NCBI GenBank assembly: GCA_012032065.1
Contig: JAAURV010000081.1
Span: 1-10,358 of the forward strand
From: Hyphomicrobiales bacterium
Lineage (GTDB): Bacteria; Pseudomonadota; Alphaproteobacteria; Rhizobiales; Aestuariivirgaceae
Direction of reading: 5' to 3'
Length of the DNA stretch: 10,358 nucleotides
The notes under the pieces are model-generated. The model searched no databases and was not told where the DNA came from. It saw nothing but the letters and a program-made list of their open reading frames with translations. Position numbers and translations under genes: made by a program. Below, piece after piece: positions 5,175 through 10,358 of this stretch; position 1 is the first letter of the stretch; each line of letters begins with the position of its first letter.

Positions 5175-7760
5175 ATGCGCAGATCTATTCTTCCCTTAGC
5201 CGCCGTCTTCCTCATGGCCGTGGCGATTCCAGCCGACGCCAAGAAACCCACCAAGAAAGAAATCGCCGATTGCCAGTCGCAGAATGCGCAGGTGGCGCTT
5301 CAGGCGTGCGCGTCGATCATCGACAATCCGGCGACGAAAACCGCGGCCGATCTCTGGGCCTATTACAATCGGGGCCATGCCTATTTCGTTTTGAAGGACT
5401 ACGACAAGTCGGTTGCGGACTTCACGCTCTGCCTGATGGAGGGAGAGAAGAAGGGCGCGAAGGCGCCTTTCCGCAAGGGCGACGCGCTGCTCGAGCGCGG
5501 GCGCGCCCTGCTTGCCGCTCAAAAATTTTCCGAGGCCGAGCGGATTTGGCGCTTGCGGCCAAAGAAATCGGCACCGAGCCGGAGCCCTTCCGCCTGCATG
5601 GCTTCGCGCTCAATCAGCTTGGCCGCTACGCGGAGGCCGAGGGTCAATTGCGCTGGGCCGCGGCAATCGCGCCGGAGAACGCGCAGGTGCAATCGGAATA
5701 TGCGCGCGCACTCATGTATCTCGGCAAGTACGAGGAGGCGCACAGCGCCTATAGCGCCGCCATCGCAGCGAACGGAGGCAACTGGCCGCTTGGCAACCGC
5801 GCCTTCAACAGCCTGATGCAGCGCAAATACGACGATGCGCTTCAGGACATCGAGAGCTATCTCGCGAAAGACCCCGGCAATGCCTGGGCGCTGCAGTTTC
5901 GCGGCCGTGTGCGCGCCTTCAAGGGCGATTTCGATGCAGCGGAAACGGACATCGATGCGGCGCTCGCGGCGCAGCCGGAGAACGGCGATGCGCTTTATGT
6001 GAAAGGCTACATCCTCGCGCGCAAGATGAAATTCGCCGAGGCGCGGCCGGTTCTCGAGAAGGTTCTGCAGCTCGACGCCACCAACAGCGAAGCCATGATC
6101 GCGCTTGGCGACGTTGCCGCTGAGGAGAAGAACGACGAGGCCGCGGCGCAATATTATGAAAAGGTTGCGGCGACTCCGAAGGGCACGGCGTTTGCGGATT
6201 CGCTGCACGCCGCGGCGCCGAGAAGCTTGCGGCAACGAAGGCGCGGATCGAACGCCCTGCCCGATTGCTCGCCGCATGCGAAACGCAAGCTGCGAGCGAA
6301 GCCGTCGCGGCTTGCTCGGAACTGATTCAGTTGGCCAAGACAGACGATCAGCGCATGCGCGCGCGGTTGAAGCGCGTGGCGCTGTCTTCGGAGCTTCAAA
6401 CGGTCGAAGAGGATGCCAGCGAAATTCTGAAGCAGGAGCCGGGCAACCGCACCGCCCTCTTTTCCAGAGCGACTTTGCGCGCAGTTTCCACCGGCCAAGA
6501 AGAAGGGGCATTGAAGGACTACGCGGTGCTTATTGCCTCCAACGCAAGAGACACCGAAGCGCTTGCGGGCAGAGCATGGCTGTACTCGCGACTTGGACGC
6601 GCCGCGGAGATGGGCGCGGATGCCGATGCGCTCTTGGCGCTTGATCCGTCGGACATCGATGGGCTGCGATACGGCACCGAGGCGGCAATGCGTTCGAAGA
6701 ACTTGGTCAGACTGAAAGACCTCGCCGGTAAGGCTGCGATGACCTATCCGGGCGAGCCGTTCGGATTTACCGGCATGGCGGCAGTGAAACTCGAGGCGGG
6801 CGACCATGCCGGCGCAATCGCCTTGTCCTCGCGCGCCATAGAGATATCGGGCGGCGAACCGGAAGCTTACCGGTTGCGCGGGCTTGCCTTGCTCGCGACC
6901 GGAAAACCCGATGACGCGTCGAGCGACTTCTCGCGGGCTCTTGCTGCGGCGCCGGACAGAACCGACATCCTCTTGCCGCGCGCCGAGGCTTTCCTTGCCG
7001 CCGGCAACAATGCAAGAGCGCTTGAAGACGCGGAAGGGGCTTTGAAGGAGGCTCCGGATACGCTGCGTGCGCGTGAGATCAGATCGCTTGCGCTGCTTGG
7101 GCGCGGCATGACCGGGCCGGCGCTCGCGGAGGCGGCGGATATTTTGGCGATCACTCCCGGCAACGAAGCGATGCTCATTCTTCGCGCCGAGGCCAGGATG
7201 GCAAACCGCGATTTCGAAGCTGCCGCGAAGGAGGCCTCGTCAGCGGCCGAGAAGCTTCCGAATTCGGCAAAGGCACATGCCCTGCTCGCCGCGCGCTCTA
7301 TCGCGCATCGAAATCTGGCGAGGCGAAGGACGCGATTGCCAAGGCAGTCTCGCTCGAACCTGCGTCGCTGGATTACCGGAGCGCGCAAGCCCGCATTCTG
7401 ATCGAGACGGGCGATCACGGCGAAGCGCTCAAGGCGGCGGATCAGGTTCTGGCGAAATCGCCCCGCAATCCGATCATGCTTGCGGTGAAGGGACAGGCAC
7501 TGGCCGCTGAAGGCAAAGCATCGCTGGCGCTGGAAGCGTATGAAGCCGCACTCAAGATCGATCCGCGATATCTGCGCGTCTTAAAGCTCACCGGCGATCT
7601 CTATGCGTCGATTGAAACCAGCGATCTGGCTTTGCAGTTCTACGCCAAGGCGCTCGACGCCGTGCCCCAGGACGACATCGAGGCGCGGCTTCAGGCCGAG
7701 GCGAGAGAGGCGCGCTCGGCGTTGATCGACAAGCTGGCGAAGTCTTCAGGCGGCGGTTAG
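5175..7760 (+). CDS. Long exported tetratricopeptide-repeat protein (three frameshifts)
   Basis: About 862 residues after restoring three single missing bases near 5542, 6217 and 7291. It opens with a Sec signal peptide (basic MRR, hydrophobic LAAVFLMAVAIP, cleavage about ADA/K at 22/23), so it acts in the periplasm or on the envelope. The rest is stacked helical 34-residue-type repeats with TPR residues. Examples are AYYNRGHAYFVLKDYDKSVADF, ALNQLGRYAEAEGQLRWAAAI, GNAWALQFRGRVRAFKGDFD and ALAAEGKASLALEAYEAALKI. TPR arrays bind partner proteins; no catalytic domain is seen. Each break is clean: SEAER then DLALAAKE; DSLHAA then AEKLAATKA; HALLAA then ALYRASKSG. All three are losses of one G or C in GC-rich spots, which fits sequencing error; three independent mutations in a pseudogene are the alternative. 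The 3' end overlaps the converging VUT gene by 15 bases. Partner and pathway are unknown. Confidence 0.85.
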
Positions 7761-8255
7761 TTCCTTCCGCGCGCGCATCCTCAAAAGCTGCCAGACAAGC
7801 AGCACGCCGATTGCCTTGCTCATCACTTCCGTGGTGAAGGCGGCGGGTGTCAGATATTGCGCGAGATATTGGAAGACCGCGGTGTCCAGCGGCACGGCGA
7901 TGAGGCTCGAAATCAGAATGCGCTGTTGCAGCGGCTTCCTGGTGAAGGAGTAGATCGCCCAGTCGGCGAGTTCCGAAACCACGAAGGCAGTGATGCTGGC
8001 GAGCGCTATGGCGGGATCCACCATGGAATAGGTAATGAGACCCGCAAGCGCGGTTGCGATCAAGATGTAGTGGCCGATCTCGCGCTGGGCATAGTCGCGC
8101 AGCACGAAAACGAAACCGACGACCAGATTGGCGAGATAGAACGTGCCCCAACTCGCCGCCGTCCACTGGGTAACGCCCTCGACAAGCTGGGCCGGCGCGA
8201 ACAGCCAGTTCACCAGCACGATGGAGGCGACATAGGCCCCCACCGAAACTGTCAT
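7746..8255 (-). CDS. VUT-family membrane transporter (queuosine-precursor transporter-like)
   Basis: A 169-residue inner-membrane protein of the VUT family. The E. coli member YhhQ takes up preQ0/preQ1 for queuosine synthesis; this protein is shorter (YhhQ is about 220 residues), so the substrate is a guess. About six membrane segments are visible: 5-20, 34-52, 62-79, 81-104, 113-135 and 140-160. The family's charged signatures are present: VLRDYAQREIGH (51-62) after segment 2, SELADWAIYSFTRKPL (94-109), and SSLIAVPLDTAVF (116-128). The ATG at 8253-8255 has no ribosome site. A GTG at 8271-8273 in the same frame overlaps the ndk stop by one base and would add six residues with translational coupling. 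The gene follows ndk in an operon and overlaps the TPR gene tail to tail. Confidence 0.82.
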   Translation of the reverse strand: MTVSVGAYVASIVLVNWLFAPAQLVEGVTQWTAASWGTFYLANLVVGFVFVLRDYAQREIGHYILIATALAGLITYSMVDPAIALASITAFVVSELADWAIYSFTRKPLQQRILISSLIAVPLDTAVFQYLAQYLTPAAFTTEVMSKAIGVLLVWQLLRMRARKELTAA

Positions 8256-8272
8256 GCGGACGGATGGCGCCA

Positions 8273-8695
8273 CTAGCCGACGATCTCCGCTGCCTTGAAG
8301 CACATCTTGATTTCCTTCCTGGCGTTCTCCGGGCTGTCGGAGCCGTGCACCGAATTGGCTTCGATCGACTCGGCGAACTCCTTGCGGATGGTGCCGGCAT
8401 CGGCGTTGGCGGGATTGGTGGCGCCCATCACGGCGCGGTACTTGGCCACCGCGTCCTTGCCTTCCAGAACCTGAATGACGACCGGGCCCGAGGTCATGAA
8501 CTTCACCAGGTCCTTGTAGAAAGGGCGCTTGGCGTGCACGGCGTAGAATTTCCTGGCGTCGGCCTGCTTCCACTTAACCCGCTTCTGAGCGACGATGCGG
8601 AGCCCCGCGGCTTCGATCTTGGCGTTGATGGCGCCGGTCAGGTTGCGCCGCGTCGCATCCGGCTTGATGATGGAAAAAGTGCGTTCGGTGGCCAT
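8273..8695 (-). CDS. ndk: Nucleoside diphosphate kinase
   Basis: A 140-residue cytoplasmic enzyme that moves the terminal phosphate of ATP to other nucleoside diphosphates through a phospho-histidine. Full family length and motifs: ERTFSIIKPDA at the N-terminus (K11 contacts the phosphates), RPFYKDLVKFMTSGPVV (57-73), GATNPANADAGTIR (91-104), and the active-site block NSVHGSDS (114-121) with catalytic H117. The ATG at 8693-8695 follows GAGAGGAA with good spacing; an in-frame ATG 30 bases upstream adds non-family residues. The VUT gene follows directly, so the two are probably one transcript. A weak promoter (TTGCAA 8758-8763, 17 bases, TACAAG 8735-8740) lies upstream but runs through the terminator stem of the preceding gene. 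Confidence 0.96.
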   Translation of the reverse strand: MATERTFSIIKPDATRRNLTGAINAKIEAAGLRIVAQKRVKWKQADARKFYAVHAKRPFYKDLVKFMTSGPVVIQVLEGKDAVAKYRAVMGATNPANADAGTIRKEFAESIEANSVHGSDSPENARKEIKMCFKAAEIVG

Positions 8696-8724
8696 GACAT
8701 TCCTCTCGGCTAAACCCCAAAACA

Positions 8725-8753
8725 ATCGGGCCGCCTTGTAGCGGCGGCCCGAT
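8725..8753 (-). terminator. Intrinsic terminator of the OmpA-family gene
   Basis: An 11-bp perfect GC-rich stem (8725-8735 with 8743-8753) and a 7-base loop lie 24 bases past the restored stop of the OmpA-family gene. On the minus strand TTGTTTT follows directly. It sits between that gene and ndk, so ndk is probably transcribed from its own promoter. Confidence 0.8.
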
Positions 8754-8776
8754 AGCGTTGCAAGTGTGGGTGTTGC

Positions 8777-10070
8777 TCAGTCGTTGAGGCCCAAGAGCGG
8801 CGTCACGCGGCGCACCGACCACGCGGCGGTTCTCCTGCTCCTGATCGGGGGTCGGTATCTTGAGATAACGCTCGCCGTAGCCCACCGTTTTCAGGTTGCG
8901 CTCGGGGATCACGTAGTAGGTCGAGAGCGCCTTCTTGATGGCGGCTGAGCGCTCGCGCGAGAGTTTCAGATTGTATTCGTCCGAACCCACGGCATCCGTG
9001 TGGCCCTCGATCATGAAGATTTCCTGCGGCCGTTTCGCGATGATCTTCTCCATGATCTCGGCGATGCGGTCGAGGTTTCCGACCTCCTCCTCGCGCACGA
9101 AACTCTCGTTGAAGCCGAAGCGCACGTTGTCGATCTCGATCGCCGGCATGGCTTCACGGATCTCGGGCTCGGCTTCGATATCGTCGATGCTGTACTTGCG
9201 CTCGAGCCTGCGGGCAGGCGGGGCGGCGAGAATATCCTCGAGCTCCGAATCCTCCGCCTCCTGCGCGAAGACGTAGCGCGGACGGCGGGGTGCGGAAGGC
9301 TCAAACTCGAGGCCGATATCGATATCGAAGTTCTTGCCCTTGATTTCGAGCTGGGCGGCGCGGCGGCGGCGCTCATCTATGAGGCGGCGGCGCAGCAGAT
9401 CGCGGTCGCGCTGCAGCGTCTCCTCATAGAAGTCACGATCGTCTTCTTCGTAACGGTCGTCGCGGTAGGCATCGCGATAGACGGAGATGCGGCGGCGCAA
9501 CTCTTCATCCTCCAACTCGTCCGAGCGGCGGCGGTCATTCAAGATCACCTGAATATTGGTAACATTCACGTTGTTGTTGACCGTCGTGTTGCCGGAGCCG
9601 GGCTTCGGCGGCGTGACCGGCGGCGGCGTTCCTTCGCGTTCGGCGACGCGGCGGCGAAGCACTTCGCGTTCCACGGCCAGCTTCTTGCGCAAGGCATCTT
9701 CGGTTTGCGCGGAGACGAGATTCAGCGCGAGAAGATCGCGAATGGCGTAGAGCCGCTTACGCAGCACCGGATCGGTGAGCTTCGCCGCCGGAGCCGGATC
9801 GTTCAACAGCTGGCGCGCTTGCGCTTCCGCCTGTTCCGCCGTCAACTTTCCCGGTTGCGGCTGCGGCTGCTGAGCTTGATTTTGCCGCTTGAGCAGTTCG
9901 GCGCGCGACTCCCTCGCAATCGTCAGCAGCTTGGGGCGAAGTTCGGCTGGAAGCTGACCGCTCTCGTTATATTTGCGAATGGTGCGGATGCGATTCTGCA
10001 ACTCTTCAACGCTAAACTTGTCGACAGTCCGTTCATCCGCGAGGAGTGCTTTCAGGTCGGCGGCGATTTT
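8777..10070 (-). CDS. OmpA-family outer-membrane/peptidoglycan-anchoring protein, 5' end missing, one frameshift near 8816
   Basis: An envelope protein whose C-terminal OmpA domain would bind peptidoglycan. About 430 residues are visible. First come two related helical repeats (LLADERTVDKFSVEELQNRI and LLNDPAPAAKLTDPVLRKRL, each running on to an Arg/Glu helix), then a Pro/Gln linker, an Asn/Val tract with INDRRR-like charge, and a long Arg/Asp/Glu region. The OmpA domain follows, from AIEIDNVRFGFNESF to the end, with EGHTDAVGSDEYN and LSRERSAAI giving the peptidoglycan-contacting Asp and Arg. One surplus base at 8815-8816 shifts the frame; removing it gives ENRRVVVRRVTPLLGLND and a TGA at 8777-8779, the usual family ending. 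The 5' end is absent: no signal peptide or good start exists, coding character stops near 10070, and an in-frame TGA follows at 10119-10121. The first in-frame ATG (9999-10001) lies inside the first repeat and is not a credible start. Confidence 0.85.
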
Positions 10071-10087
10071 TTGCGATTTTCTCAGGC
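10065..10087. other. Junction between two 5'-truncated head-to-head genes
   Basis: The OmpA-family gene (minus) and the rhamnulokinase-like gene (plus) both lose their N-terminal coding sequence within this AT-richer stretch (gatttt...gatttt). No intergenic region, start codon, ribosome site or signal peptide fits between them. Either a deletion fused the two genes or the contig was joined wrongly here. Confidence 0.65.
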
Positions 10088-10358
10088 TGGCGGACGGCCG
10101 GCTGGCGCTCGAAGAGCTTCACCGGTTCCCGAACACGCCCATCAAGGTGGCGGGCTCGCTGTGCTGGAACATTCCAGCGTTGATCGAGGGGCTCAAGACA
10201 GGCTTGAAGCAATCTGCTGTACGTCGATTGCCCATCGCCAGCATCAGCACCGATTCGTGGGGCGTCGATTATCTGCTCCTCGACGCGCAGGGCGAAATCA
10301 TCCCGCCGGTGTTCCACTATCGCGATCCACGCACCGCTTGCGGCGTGGCCAGCGTGCA
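10087..10358 (+). CDS. rhaB: Rhamnulokinase-like FGGY sugar kinase, N-terminus missing, runs off the window
   Basis: About 90 codons of a FGGY-family carbohydrate kinase, which would phosphorylate L-rhamnulose at C1 in rhamnose breakdown. The frame reads LADGRLALEELHRFPN, then W-N-I-PALIEGLKTGL, then IASISTDSWGVDYLLLD and PPVFHYRDPRT. The S-T-D-S-W-G-V-D-Y block and the preceding helix spacing are those of RhaB more than of xylulose or glycerol kinases. The first 15-20 residues, which carry the phosphate-binding D-L-G-A-E-S-G strand turn, are not encoded upstream in any frame: the sequence changes to the OmpA-family gene. The gene is therefore truncated at its 5' end as read here and cut at its 3' end by the window edge. 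No other rhamnose gene is in view. Confidence 0.75.
   Translation, partial: MADGRLALEELHRFPNTPIKVAGSLCWNIPALIEGLKTGLKQSAVRRLPIASISTDSWGVDYLLLDAQGEIIPPVFHYRDPRTACGVASV

Noticed and set aside
5540..5545. Programmed frameshifting in the TPR gene
   Set aside because: There is no slippery heptamer or downstream pseudoknot signature at any of the three sites, and similar indels occur in two other genes.
5519..6511. A 330-codon minus-strand frame opposite the TPR gene
   Set aside because: It has biased Arg/Ala-rich composition and no motif; it is a GC-rich shadow of the TPR reading frame.
6867..7418. A 183-codon minus-strand frame opposite the TPR gene
   Set aside because: A shadow frame, Ser/Ala/Arg-rich, with no ribosome site or domain.
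8264..8713. A 149-codon plus-strand frame opposite ndk
   Set aside because: Exactly antisense to a confident nucleoside diphosphate kinase with all active-site motifs.
1..10358. CRISPR arrays, tRNA, rRNA, transposase, integrase or phage genes
   Set aside because: No regularly spaced repeats, cloverleaf sequences, rRNA signatures or recombinase motifs were seen on either strand.

Overview
The window is GC-rich DNA from a free-living alphaproteobacterium, probably of the Hyphomicrobiales. This rests on gene types and style: a long OmpA-domain protein with helical repeats and an Arg/Glu-rich middle, a covalent-flavin dimethylglycine/sarcosine dehydrogenase, a short VUT transporter, two type II toxin-antitoxin (TA) pairs, and palindromic intergenic repeats. 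No rRNA, tRNA, CRISPR array, transposase or integrase is visible.

Layout, left to right. Two long hairpins with GAAT loops (2-105) lie at the end of a minus-strand RelE/ParE-type toxin and its antitoxin (62-564). A plus-strand flavoprotein of the dimethylglycine/sarcosine dehydrogenase family (775-3197) faces a small exported protein (3210-3515, minus). The gap 3516-3810 carries two CRP-type palindromes 43 bp apart. A GNAT toxin with its DUF1778 antitoxin (3811-4613, minus) has a clear promoter. The interval 4673-5115 holds two roughly 100-bp imperfect inverted repeats around a possible 55-codon Cys-containing ORF. Then come a very long exported TPR protein (5175-7760, plus), a VUT-family membrane transporter and nucleoside diphosphate kinase (7746-8695, minus), a terminator, an OmpA-family protein without its N-terminus (8777-about 10070, minus), and the start of a rhamnulokinase-like gene (10087 to the right edge, plus).

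The three longest genes are all broken by single-base indels, five in total: one in the dehydrogenase, three in the TPR gene, one in the OmpA gene. The family sequence resumes cleanly in another frame each time, and all the short genes are intact. Even scatter in G/C-rich spots suggests residual sequencing or assembly error more than decay. I annotate these as single genes. At about 10065-10087 two head-to-head genes both lack their 5' ends, so the right end is either a real deletion junction or a chimeric join.

The genes do not form one pathway: methylated-amine demethylation, nucleotide balance, envelope proteins and TA modules lie side by side. I see no convincing new defence or mobile system. 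The least explained parts are the inverted-repeat interval at 4797-5078, the paired CRP-type sites, and the palindrome that encodes the toxin's tail.
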